Assembly (NCBI RefSeq): GCF_029227915.1
Contig: NC_079881.1
Span: 21,179,501 to 21,243,500 of the forward strand
Direction of reading: 5' to 3'
DNA: 64,000 bases
Origin: Hydractinia symbiolongicarpus
Taxonomy: Eukaryota > Cnidaria > Hydrozoa > Anthoathecata > Hydractiniidae
Shown here: one piece after another, positions 24,057 to 34,708 of the stretch
Layout: each line of letters begins with the position of its first letter
How positions within the stretch are numbered: the first letter of the stretch is position 1
Notes under the pieces: model-generated
Seen by the model: the letters and a program-made list of their open reading frames with translations, nothing else
Told to the model about the DNA's origin: nothing
Database searches by the model: none
Made by a program: the position numbers and the translations under genes

Positions 24057-24420
24057 ACACTTTCTTTCTTTGGACAATTTCAGGATCAAAGGAAATGGTC
24101 AACAGACAAAAAGGTGCATCAAATGCTTGAATGTAGTCAAGGCGTCACGGGAACGCACAAAGTGCCCCCATCAAAGGAAGAGGTCAATGTGTAAAGAATG
24201 CGGGGGTGGTGGTATCTGGGAGCATGAAAAGGTAAGATCCCAGTGCAAAGATTGTGGAGGTGGTGGTATCTGTGACCATAAAAAACGGAGATCAAGGTGT
24301 AAAGACTGTGGAGGTGACCTCCCTATACTATCTATTCTAAGGCATAAACACGATCCTCCAGCTCTTGAATTAATTGTTCCTTCTCCTTTAACAATTCTGC
24401 TGCTAATGCCAACGTCATAA
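24025..24420 (+). CDS. Zinc-ribbon repeat protein, CKDCGGGG type (virus-like element)
   Basis: Starts with CPKC, then CIKC, forming one putative zinc site (residues about 7-34). Three repeats follow with the pattern CPHQRKRSMCKECGG, WEHEKVRSQCKDCGG and CDHKKRRSRCKDCGG. From memory, H-x-x-x-R-S-x-C-K-x-C-GG repeats occur in proteins of giant DNA viruses and in cnidarian virus-like elements. After the third repeat, near residue 101, the frame turns to unrelated sequence, so the natural C-terminus is probably lost by a frameshift. Nucleic-acid binding is inferred. Confidence 0.6.
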   Translation: MEGTKKCPKCKHFLSLDNFRIKGNGQQTKRCIKCLNVVKASRERTKCPHQRKRSMCKECGGGGIWEHEKVRSQCKDCGGGGICDHKKRRSRCKDCGGDLPILSILRHKHDPPALELIVPSPLTILLLMPTS

Positions 24421-24564
24421 TGGGTAAAGAGATACCAACGCCGGCCAATAATATCATGGCTACCGCATTTCCAAACATATCGAATTTTGAATCACAGTTA
24501 TTGCGCATTTATTAGTAGCATTTTTTTTTGAATTTTTATCTTACAACCTTGTTGTAAGATAATC

Positions 24565-24916
24565 TTGGTTTCAAACCAGGAATTTCTTTTGTGTCAAGTC
24601 ACCCCCAAATCTTCTGAGGAGTCTCCAGTCTTGGGCAGGCACACACAGCGACATTTCGTACCCGCTGTCATACACCTTTCGCTCCTCCACAAAGCCAGCA
24701 GCACGCATCTCCACAAAAGTAGCCCTCGTACACGTACTCACCTTTGTGTTCGCTCCTATAAGTAGCCATGTTTTCTTTGACATGAAAAAAGCCAGATTTT
24801 GTTGTATGTTTTATACTCACCTGTGGTGGGTTATATCTCATGGGGCAACTGACATCTAATTTGTCACCCAGTTCTACAGAGCACCAGTAACAGAGTACCA
24901 TTTTATTGATCTTCAA
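24565..24916 (-). pseudogene. Broken Cys-rich zinc-binding protein of virus-like element
   Basis: On minus the frame from 24916 gives CYWCSVEL, SCPMRYNP and YEGYFCGDACC, a C-x2-C ... C-P ... F-C-x3-C zinc pattern. The frame then shifts near 24720-24750, and another frame gives EERKVYDSGYEMSL and PAQDWRLLRRFGG. From memory these two halves in this order occur in late-transcription-factor-like zinc proteins of nucleocytoplasmic large DNA viruses and related elements. The break makes it non-functional. It converges on the plus-strand ORF cluster. Confidence 0.5.
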
Positions 24917-24929
24917 TAAGGTCCAAGAA

Positions 24930-25840
24930 TTTTACCTACATATGGGACACATGTTGTGACGCATGTCTTGCATTTTGAACTTGCTTGGTACAAGCCTTAG
25001 CAGACATAGATGCCACTCAACGGCTTTGTTGCACATGTCCTGAGTCTTGAATTGATCCGGAATAAACCAGAACATCTTGTTGTCCTTTATGAGAGCTTTG
25101 CTGCACATGTCCTGTGTCTTGAACTGATGGTATAAACTTGAGCATCAAGGAGTCTTTCTTAACAGCCTTGTTACACACGTCCTGCGTTTTGAACTGGTCT
25201 GGTGTATACTTGAACCGACTCATCTTTTCCCTGTTCACAAAATTCAACCTTAAAAGATGGACGTTTGTCACATTGTTGCACCAGTTACCTAAGACCACAA
25301 CTTTTCGTGGTCTGCCTTTTTATCCTCTAAAAAGCACCAATCTATGACCCTGTCACGATGCCAGGCCATCAGAAGCAGCTCCTCCTTAATCCTAGCCTTC
25401 TCGGCTTTCCTCTGGCAGTAGGCCTTGAGCACCTCAGGATCGATGGAGCTACTACTACACATGTCCCGGGTAACAAACCAATCCGGGACGTATATGAGCA
25501 TTGTAGGATCCTCTTCAACAGCTTTGTTGCACATGTCCTATGTTTTGAACTGGTTGGGCATGTACTCTAACATGTCGAGATCCTTCTCAACAACCTTGTT
25601 CCACATATCCTGCGTCATAAAGCGGTCCGGCACATGCTTAAGTGTATAGGGATTCTCTTCAACAGCCTTGTTACACATGTCCTGCATCTTGAGCCGGTGT
25701 GGTACATATTTGAGCACCTCAGGCTCATCTTCAGCAGCTTTGAGGCACATGTCCTGTGTCTTAAACTGGTGTGGTACATATTTGAGCACCAGGGGATCCT
25801 CTTCAACCAATTTTTCCACATGTCTTGCTTCCTGAACCAA
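24930..25840 (-). pseudogene. Broken KTQ-x-MC tandem-repeat protein
   Basis: On minus, a motif of about 25 residues recurs: x-F-K-T-Q-D-M-C-x-K-A-V-E-x-D-P, then L-x-[YF]-V-P. At least five copies are readable between 25840 and 25440. A different C-terminal block follows, with ARIKEELLLMAWH and DWCFLEDKK, ending in LW (25440-25290). Another partial repeat array continues to about 24930 in shifted frames. An in-frame stop lies near 25537 and frameshifts near 25140. I recall KTQEMC-repeat proteins with this same C-terminus from cnidarian sequences, some of them in virus-like elements. Their function is unknown to me. Confidence 0.6.
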
Positions 25841-25899
25841 CTCATGTTTATCACTACAACCCTCTTTTTTCTCTCCTTGGTTTGGTCGGTATGTTGGAT

Positions 25900-26012
25900 G
25901 CTACTGCGCATGTGTTGTGGGACTTTACCTCGTGCGCATTTGCTGCATTCTTTGATTTGCATGACTCGACACCGCATGATAGGGATTTTATCTCATTCTG
26001 CATGACTAAGCA
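25900..26012 (-). repeat. Right inverted end of the 6.3-kb virus-like element
   Basis: On minus it reads gagataaaatccctatcatg, and after a 40-50 bp spacer cgaggtaaagtccc, then acaacacatgcgcagtagcat. Both units pair with the left end at 19683-19780 in inverted orientation. The spacer is about 25 bp longer here than on the left. Confidence 0.7.
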
Positions 26013-28600
26013 TCTCATGCGTTGATGATCAGCGGATTTTTGCTGATGATCAGCAGATTTTATGGTAATGAAAAGCTGTGACATCACAAGCAAAATTGTG
26101 TATGATATTTTTTATGATAGTTTGACCGTAGATTTTGGTTGCTTGCGCGAACATATGGAGACACGATTGACAATTTGAGAATCATGGTTGCGTAGACTAT
26201 CCATTCTGAACAAAGAGTTTTTTTGCGATTTTTTCTTAGGAATATGTGACAAGCCAATAAATATTGTAAAGTCTTAACTAGGTTACATATGGCCTAACTA
26301 GGCTACAATGAGTCGCCTAAATAGGTGGTATGCCCTAATTAGCCTATCGTTGCCTAATTAAGTGTTAACCCTGACTGTATACACCAGACAACTCTGTGCA
26401 CAACATTCAATCAATAACTAAAAAACCTTCACAGTGGTGTGCAATCTCTGTCTTGTGGCGCCATACCTTAGTGGTTATGTTCTGCCAAGATTATGAACGC
26501 TGACCGGATTATGTATGACAGCTGCCTGGTTTATAAACAGAGCAGGAAATACATAATCAGGGCAACATAATGCACAGTCTAATATCATTTGTTACTGAAA
26601 AAAGACCAATCATTTGTCATCCCATCTGACAAGCAAATTTAGTAACTTTTTATCAATTCCCAATTCCCACAAAACAAATAATTTAGGTCATCCCCAGAAT
26701 TCAATTCCTATGAGAATAATTAGTCAACGTTTTATTCACAAAAGTTCAAAGGAAATGCCAATCATAGCCTGCCTGGCCATCAGTGTTTATAATCCAGTTA
26801 CCATGACATAATCTCGGAAAAAAACATATTCAGGCCCAGCTCGTGAAATTAGCCAAAAAAAGACATAGTCATTTGCAGCAGCAATTCCTCGGCAATAATT
26901 TGCCGATGCAAGAGAGCGTCTGCAATTTTAAAAATATTATTTTTTGAAGCTTTAGCCAAAAATACCCGTCAGCAATATATTGCCAACGACATAGTCGTGT
27001 GCAGCAGCAATTTCTCGGCAATAATTTGCCCATGCGACAGAGTGAAGCGTCAGCAATTTTGAAAATATTATTTTTTGAAGCTCCTTTAATCTTACATCAG
27101 GAGAGGCATGCAATCGCACGTGCACGCCTTGGCTCACTACTTAATCGTTTCAGATGTGTGAATAATCGCACGCCTGAAAAATAGAGTTTTTAAAATCAAC
27201 GTAGAAATTCCATTTTGTAGTGTGCGATGGCATCCCTCAAAATAATTTTTGGAGCCATGTCAAACAAAATTTCCACCACATTTCGTCGGACAAAACGTCC
27301 AATAGATTTCCGTCTTGGTTGAAAACTTTTAGTCTCAGAGTTATTGAATACTCCTGGTCCTTTAAATCTTCGAGCAAGCCTATTCATAACCAACCTGACC
27401 ATCCTAGCTAAATCTCAGACTCCTGACTTAGTTAAAAGAACTACGTAGACATAAATACAGCCATGCGAGTCTTAACTAATGCGGAGGCGAACTTCGAAGG
27501 AGCATGGATAAATTAAGTCTGTTTAACTGCACTTACAGATTTAATTGCAGATAATTTCTTCATTTGACAAAGCAATTGGAAACCATAGCAGGTCCGAATT
27601 TAAGGTTACTGTAAAGGAAACAAAATGTATGGTAATTTACACAAATCAAAAAATTTCAAATTTTCAGATGGTGTTTAATTAACCCGAATTCTCAACAACT
27701 GAGAGAGCAAAAAAGAAATAATAAAATGTCATTACACTTATTTTATCTTTTGTCTAAAATGCTCAAAAAGGTTGCTGAAAAGGGTTATCTGTCAATTTTT
27801 GTAACAATATGTGATTTGTCATTCTGAGGAGAAGATTAAAGATCTTAAAAATTTTGACATGTTTGTTCTAAACCATATATCCACAAGTTATTCTGAAGGC
27901 TTTAAAAAATTATTTTAAGAATTAAGGTTAACAAGGGATTTTTTAGCGACAGACATTAACGGAGGAAAAATTTACGCAATCAATAAATTAACAGGGTTTT
28001 AATTGTTATTTACTTGCATCGTTATTTTCATTTAATAAGGTATTAGAGCCTCTAATATGGCATGTTACGACCATATAGCTCTCCTACACATAAATCATGT
28101 GGTTCTAGGTTCCCAAGAAGTCATATCTTCAGAAAGCCATGGGTTAACTTGCTATTTACACCATCAGTTCTTCATAAATTAGGGCTGAATTTTTCACAAT
28201 TTTTTCTTATACCATCCAAAATGTGTTCACAAAAGTACTAATGTATAAGCAAAATAGTCCACAAGAGCATTGTTTAAATATGCTTTTATTGCTGGCATTG
28301 ATTTGCTGGTTGTTACATAGGATAATAGTTTTCACCAATTTTTTTATCGTATAATATTTTAATAGTTTCTAAGGTAAATAAGAAAATTAAGTTTATTACT
28401 GTTTTATTTATAATTTAATTCTATGTGAATACTAAAGAAATTCAAAAGCTATTTCACTTGATGTGGAATAAAATGACCATTCATCTGTCCATATATTTTA
28501 TTTGTTGGCATGATCACACTGAGTTACAAACTAGTTCCCTAACGTATTAAATACTGAATACAAAAAAAATAAAATAAAGTAAATGGAACAATAAGAATAA
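26013..28600. other. Non-coding region between the virus-like element and HAGH
   Basis: No gene seen. A direct repeat tgatgatcagc-n-gatttt occurs twice at 26023-26061. A degenerate cctaactaggc-type repeat lies at 26276-26362. An approximately 125-bp imperfect tandem duplication (cagcagcaatt...aatattattttttgaagc) covers 26857-27085. A weak SINE-head-like segment (ggcgccataccttagtggtt) is at 26457. Confidence 0.45.
26857..27085. repeat. Imperfect ~125-bp tandem duplication
   Basis: Both halves carry gacatagtc, cagcagcaatt, tcggcaataatttgcc and aatattattttttgaagc in the same order. They are offset by about 126 bp and differ by scattered substitutions. Confidence 0.75.
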
Positions 28601-28860
28601 TTAAAACAATTTCAAAGGCATCGATTTAATAGTGTTATTAAGAATAGGTCGGTCATGTTCTATAAGAAGACTCTCCATCAGAGTGAGTTTAAAGTCATTC
28701 GACTCAGTAGTTCGATAGAAAAGTTCTAAAATATGGCAGGAGAGTGATCAGCTGTCAAAACATGATCAAATACAGCGGTGGTCTGGGGACCACCTTTGAT
28801 ACGTTTTCCAGTAAGAGCAGTGTCAATATTTAACGGAACTGCTCCTGTACAACCTATTTC
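28601..28860 (-). pseudogene. Retroelement C-terminal fragment
   Basis: On minus the frame gives LTGKRIKGGPQTTAVFDHVL, then after a frame change DFKLTLMESLLIEHDRPIL and SMPLKLF, ending in a stop at 28601. The ESLLI...LN...S.PL.LF ending is, from memory, common at the C-terminus of cnidarian retroelement polyproteins with a GIY-YIG-like region, Penelope-like among them. It is a dead fragment and the class is uncertain. Confidence 0.5.
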
Positions 28861-29172
28861 ACTTGCTTATTTTTGTTTTGAAATATTCTTTAATAAACTA
28901 GTTTTGTGTGCAGTAAATCGGTCACTTTGTGTGTGAGCGTGCGTGCATGTGATCACATGTGTCTCGTGACCAGGCCTCTATATAACATTAGAATAAAGTA
29001 TATTTATTAGACACCCTTTGGTGCTTAATGGAGAAGGACATATATATTAAAATGTTTCCTAAGGGTGTGCATAGTTGAGATGGATGGTTGACAGAGTGCA
29101 TTATGGTACTTATTGTGTGTTTCTATTTCAGAAAATTGTATTTGATGTTCCAAATGTGTGCATGACTGAAGA

Positions 29173-32100
29173 ATGCCGCCTATGTGGAGACAAGCTTGTC
29201 CAAATATCCCAAGTTTTCCAAATCCCAGGGCTGCTATCCTAAATTTTGTTAAAGGTGTTTGGGGTAAGTCACAAACTGTTTTTAGAATGTGTTTACACAT
29301 CAATTTTTATAAACTCTTACTTGTCAATACAGTATTATCAGTCATGCATTTATTGTAATAGATTAAGAACCTCTATTTTTGATTATCCCAACAAATCACA
29401 TTCTAGGTTAGAGGGAACATAATTTGTGCATGGTGTTTTGTGAGCGATTTTTAAATTTGAGATATATTTATTGTATTTGTAAAGTTAAATTTTTTTTAGA
29501 TGTGTCTTGATTATTTATTGTATATATACTGCTTCTTGTACTGTGAAGAAATGGATTTTACATGCCACTTATATCCAGGAGTTACTGATTTTTAATTTAA
29601 CTAGTGAATACTGTGTTTTTATAGGACGTGGAAACACTACACTTAGTACAGCCATTTATTCAACCGATATGAAGGTTAAATTACTTCCAGCATTGCAAGA
29701 CAACTACATGTACATGATTATAGATGAGGAAACAAAAGAAGCCGCCATAATAGATCCTGTGGAGCCTGAGAAATGTGTATCTGCTGTGCGAGAGGAAAAC
29801 GTTAAATTGACACATATTTTAACAACCCATCACCACTGGTATAGTCCTATTTATTTAATGCAGAAAAGCTTGAATTTATGGGACTAAACTTTACGTTTTA
29901 TTTCAATATCTCATCAATAGTTGCATTTTGTCTGTTTATTGTCCGAAAATCACTTTGTTTTCAGGATATGGAAATGAACATATTGCAGTTAAAAACTTTG
30001 TGCTTATGAATAAGGTTATGACAGATGGTTCTCTTTACTTTTCCACTAGTGTTTCACAGAGCCCTTTCGTTCCCCTTGTGTTAAATGTGATGTCTTAAAA
30101 GTACACATTGTATTCTGTCTTTTAAAGCTAAAAAGCATAAAATTTTAAAAATACTATAGATGACATTTTAATGTTTTTTAAATAAATTTTCGGTTATTGC
30201 CAGTTTTGCCATATTTTCAATTGTTTCACATTAAATGTTAAAAAATAATGTGTTATTAGGGATCATGCTGGTGGCAATGAGGAGTTGTGCAAGCTAATTA
30301 AAAATCTGACAGTTTGTGGAGGAGATGATAGAATAGGTGCTTTGAATAAAAAGGTTGAGGATGGTGACAAGCTGAAGGTTCGTAAAAATATTTTTTGCAA
30401 CACTTGTGCATTGAAAACACAATTTTAATTTTAAATTGCTTCATAAAAATGCTGTTTTGTTTATGAGTTTATTAAATCTGCTGCTGAGCCATACATTTTC
30501 ACATGATATCCATAAAATTGAGAATTCTAAACCAACTGAACCATGAAAAACATTAACAGCTGAGGATGTGTGTGAAGAAATAGTATTTTAATTTGTAATA
30601 AAATTTTGCCTAACAACACCTCTTACACCTCTTTTGTAGAGAGAGAAAATCTCTTTTCTTATTTGGTCTTTGGTCTTCTTTTTGGTGCGTTACCAATCAT
30701 TTTTTTAAACGGTATATACAGTCCACTGCAGTCTTTATTAAAATCCCACCACTTGAGATATCTTAAAAAAGAGACAACTGAGACAAGGAGAATTACCTTC
30801 ACTATTAACTTCTTGTTGTGTACATTGCCAAATAGATAGTCCAAAAATTTCCTCTAAGCAACTAAACTTTTTTGTTTTTTAGATTGGAAATTTAAATGTC
30901 ACTTGCATCTTTACACCATGTCATACAATGGGTCATATCTGTTATCTAGTTGAAAGTGGAAGTAGTGTCCCAGCCCTTTTTACAGGTGTGCATTTTATGT
31001 AATAGAAGTTTCGTACCAGGAGAGGGTTTATTTACATTTGATTTTATTGCCAAAAATATTAAATTCTTGGATGTCAGCAACCTGAAACCTGTCTTTTTCT
31101 TCATTAACAATGACATTATTACAAACTAATTTACGTCATTTTTGTATTTCTTTATTGACTCCAAATTTTAAATGTTGTTTCTTCACCAGCATACCCTTTT
31201 TATACTCTATATATTAATGCTAAATTAACTTACGAAGGATTTTAAGTTTCTGAATATTATGATTGTCAAATGGGTCTGTTTTTTCTCATTATGATGCTGT
31301 CCAAATAGTTAAATGATTTATACAAATTTCCTTGTTTCTTAATGATATGGGCCTTAAGTAAAAAATGATTTTGACTTATTTGTTAATTGCTCGGTCAATA
31401 AAAATTTTCAGTTCAAAATGTGTCGTTTTACAGCCATGTGATTTTTTTCAGCTTCTGTTTTTATATAAATTTAGGGTTGACCAAACAAGAGTTTTCTTCC
31501 TAATTCATATTCTTTTAACATATTCTTGTTTTTCTTAAAAGAGTCTTGCGTTAAAATCGGAATGAGGATCCAAATCTGTTAGAACATTTTCAACACACAT
31601 GAGAATTCCTCAACCCTTTTGTTAATTCCTCACGGAACTCCTGCACAATGTATACAAACTTTCGAGTGATGTATGTTTTAGATGACTGCTCAAAGAGCGC
31701 TGTTTACTCACTTTAGACAACATTAAGACACCAGTTTGTATTTGGAAAAGTCTGTTATTTAACACACCTTATTCAATACAATAAGCAATTGAAGTGTTTC
31801 GTGTGACAGCTGAATGACACAACAGTTACGAGAATATTTGACTCCAAATCAACTCATTATTTCTTTTCTTTACTTCTACGGAAGGTTTTTAAAACGAAAA
31901 GTGTGACATGATGAGAATGATTTTTGTTTAAAAAAATTAAATTGATCCACTATTTGTTGTCAACAGATGGTAAAAAAAACGCATCACTGAAACTCATTTT
32001 GCTGCACTAAGTAGATAAGCTTATCTGGATCAGATAGAGTAATCAAAACATGGCCTCAACTGCAAAAAAAGTTGTATCAGTAAAAGTTTAGTTAAAGCTT

Positions 32101-34708
32101 TCGTGTTTTCAAGAGATATGCATTTAAATAAACTTACGCTCTGAAGATGTCTTTTTTAAGATATTTATTATTATTTCAATTATTTACCCAGGGCAGGCTT
32201 TTTAGTTCTGGTGCTTTTTTCAAAATGCAAATTTTAAGAAGACGGGTATAAGCCTGTGTTCTATAATGCGAAGTTATAGGGTAATAAATAAGTACTTGAT
32301 TGTTAGACTAAAAGAGATTCTGATCTCATGTTCCAACCTGTTTTTAGGGGATACACTTTTTGTGGGAGGATGCGGTCGATTTTTTGAAGGAACTCCACAA
32401 CAGATGCATGAAGCTTTGATTGAAAAATTGAGAAAACTTCCAGAAAGTACAGTAAGTGAAGCCAGTAATTGAAATTTTTATTTCTATGGACAGCCTTCCT
32501 CAATTCTTGGTATGTAATGATACTTCCCTTAAAGTTAAAAGTAGAATTGACGCTTTCATAAAATCTCTGTGTTTTTGTCAAAAATGCTTATCCTTAGGAA
32601 GTACAGAGAGGGCAGGCCAAAGTACTAAAACTTAAAAACAAAAGAATATTTTAATAGATTTTCACTTCCTCTAAAGGTTGTACAATCGTTTTAAATTTAA
32701 ACTTAATTTTTATGATTTGATTTTTACTACGCCGCAATATAAATTACGGAGTTAAGTCGACTTGTGTTTTGGCGCCACATTAAACAATGAATTCGATTGT
32801 CAGCAAAATAAAAAGAATGTTTGAAAAACGTAAAATTTTTCGTTTTTAATGAACACTGGAAATAAGTGTTAAAAGGTGTTAAAATTAACCTTACGTAGTT
32901 AAAAATTGATTTTCTTTTTTCATATCTTTCTTTCTGTCATCTACTCAGTGCTCAGTGCTGAGATCAGTCTTGGTGTGTATCCAGCTTTTAATATATTTTT
33001 CATTAAGCACCTCACTGGCCCAAACCAGCAAAACATAGTTTGACGAAATTCTATTTGTGAAAATTAGAGCTATTAAAGAATTTGATTTCTGGGTAACCTG
33101 CTAAAATCAGGAAAAAACATTACAAGTGAAATTTTAATAACTCATTACCACTTTAAATCCATCGTCAGCTTCATGTTTTTCTTTCTTTAGAATGTGTACT
33201 GTGGACACGAATATACGGTGAAAAATTTACAGTTTGCATTGCATGTCGAACCTGACAATAAAAACATCCAGGACAAACTTGAGTGGGCCAAGGTAATTTC
33301 GAACTACTACAGTCGTTCTCGGTACCTCAATAGTTGGGTATCTCAAGAACTCGGTATATTGAATACTTTGAACCTCAAATTCTCGGTATCTCTAATTCTC
33401 GGTATTTTAAACACTTGTCATCTCGATAGCTCAGTATCTTAAAATCTTGGTATCTCAAATGCTCGACATCTCAAATACTCGGTTATACCGTTTATTTATT
33501 ACGCTACCTTAGAATCGTCGTGATCGAAACTTGCCGACAATTCCGTCGACAATCGGCGAAGAGAAATTGTACAACCCCTTCTTGCGAACAGAGTAAGTAT
33601 TTTTTTTTGCTTGTTATTTGTTTCTATAGTCGAACGCTCATTGGTCAAGTATACATGTGAGATGTTTCTAGCTACTGTCAATATTGGGGAGAATAATAAT
33701 TACAACTATTAGTCCGTTATATAGTAATATTGGGGGCCAAATTAGTTTTATACCAAGTATAGACGCCATTTACCAAGTATAGACGCAATATACCAAGTAA
33801 AGACGCAATTTACCAAGTATAGACGCAATATGCCAAGTAAAGACGCAATTTACCAAGTATAGACGCAATATACCAAGTAAAGACGCAATTTACCAAGTAT
33901 AGACGCAATATAACAAGTATAGACTCAGTATACCAAGTATAGACGCAATATAACAAGTATAGACTCAGTATACCAAGTATAGACGCAATATACCAAGTAA
34001 AGACGCAATTTACCAAGTATAGACGCAATATACCAAGTAAAGACGCAATTTACCAAGTATAGACGCAATATAACAAGTATAGACTCAGTATACCAAGTAT
34101 AGACGCAATATACCAAGTAAAGACGCAATTTACCAAGTATAGACGCAATATACCAAGTATAGACACAGTATACCAAGTATAGACTCAGTATACCAAGTAT
34201 AGACGCAATTTACCAAGTATAGACGCAATATTGGTACATTACCGTATATACCGTGTATACAAGGTACAAACGACACTGTACTAAGTAAAAAAGGCACACA
34301 ATGCAACTACAAGCTGATTGTTTGCGAACTAGGTGGATTTTTCTCAGTTTTATTTTCAAACGTGTACAGTTATATTCTTGCAGGTCGCTAAAATAGAGAA
34401 AAAAAGAAACTCCTTTCGTTGCTCCTCTAATCGCCCATCATGCCATAGATATATCATGACTATAATTTGTGCAGGTTAAATGTTGCCTCGCTTATTATTG
34501 ATGCAGGTGAAATGTTGCCTCGTTTATTATTGATGCAGGTGAAATGTTACCTCGCTCATTATTGATGCAGGTGAAATATTGCATCGGTAGAAATAAGATA
34601 AACTTCTTTTTTAGCCAACCAGTGGTTCAACAACATGTGCAAATGACAGATCCGATCGATGTAATGGGAGCCATACGAAAGGATAAAGATAACTTTAAAC
34701 CAAAATAG
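29173..34708 (+). CDS. HAGH: Hydroxyacylglutathione hydrolase (glyoxalase II)
   Basis: Hydrolyses S-D-lactoylglutathione to D-lactate and glutathione, the last step of methylglyoxal detoxification. Exons are 29173-29263, 29625-29838, 30260-30377, 30883-30985, 32348-32451, 33191-33292, 33513-33592 and 34615-34708. They join in frame to 301 residues. Metallo-beta-lactamase motifs are complete: THHHW/DHAGG (split by intron 2), the TPCHTMGH block, the [15 protein letters not shown] block and YCGHEYT. The substrate-side segments NPFLR and the end [16 protein letters not shown] also match the family. Residues 1-45 are a possible mitochondrial leader. Met46 ([16 protein letters not shown]) aligns with the cytosolic start in vertebrates, so two isoforms are plausible. 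Introns 6 and 7 carry tandem repeats. Confidence 0.95.
33310..33485. repeat. Degenerate ctcggtatctcaa tandem repeat in HAGH intron 6
   Basis: About eight irregular copies of a 20-23-bp unit (ctcggtatctcaaat-like), with many substitutions. The run starts just after the exon 6 donor and ends about 30 bp before the exon 7 acceptor, so it fills nearly the whole intron. Confidence 0.7.
33751..34230. repeat. 20-bp minisatellite, 24 copies, in HAGH intron 7
   Basis: Unit taccaagtatagacgcaata. The block is exactly 480 bp, or 24 units. Three unit variants (agtatagacgcaata, agtaaagacgcaatt, agtatagactcagta) alternate, giving 40- and 60-bp higher-order patterns. Long open frames through it are an effect of the repeat. 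Confidence 0.95.
34471..34585. repeat. 32-bp tandem repeat, ~3.5 copies, in HAGH intron 7
   Basis: Unit gatgcaggtgaaatgttgcc followed by tcgtttattatt. Each copy repeats a cag-gt sequence that resembles a splice site, though the true acceptor lies 30 bp further on at 34614. Confidence 0.8.

Noticed and set aside
33810-34176. Repetitive open frames rich in Tyr/Leu on minus
   Set aside because: Product of the 20-bp minisatellite in HAGH intron 7.
33751-34230. CRISPR-like regular repeats
   Set aside because: Units abut with no unique spacers and lie in a eukaryotic intron; a plain minisatellite.
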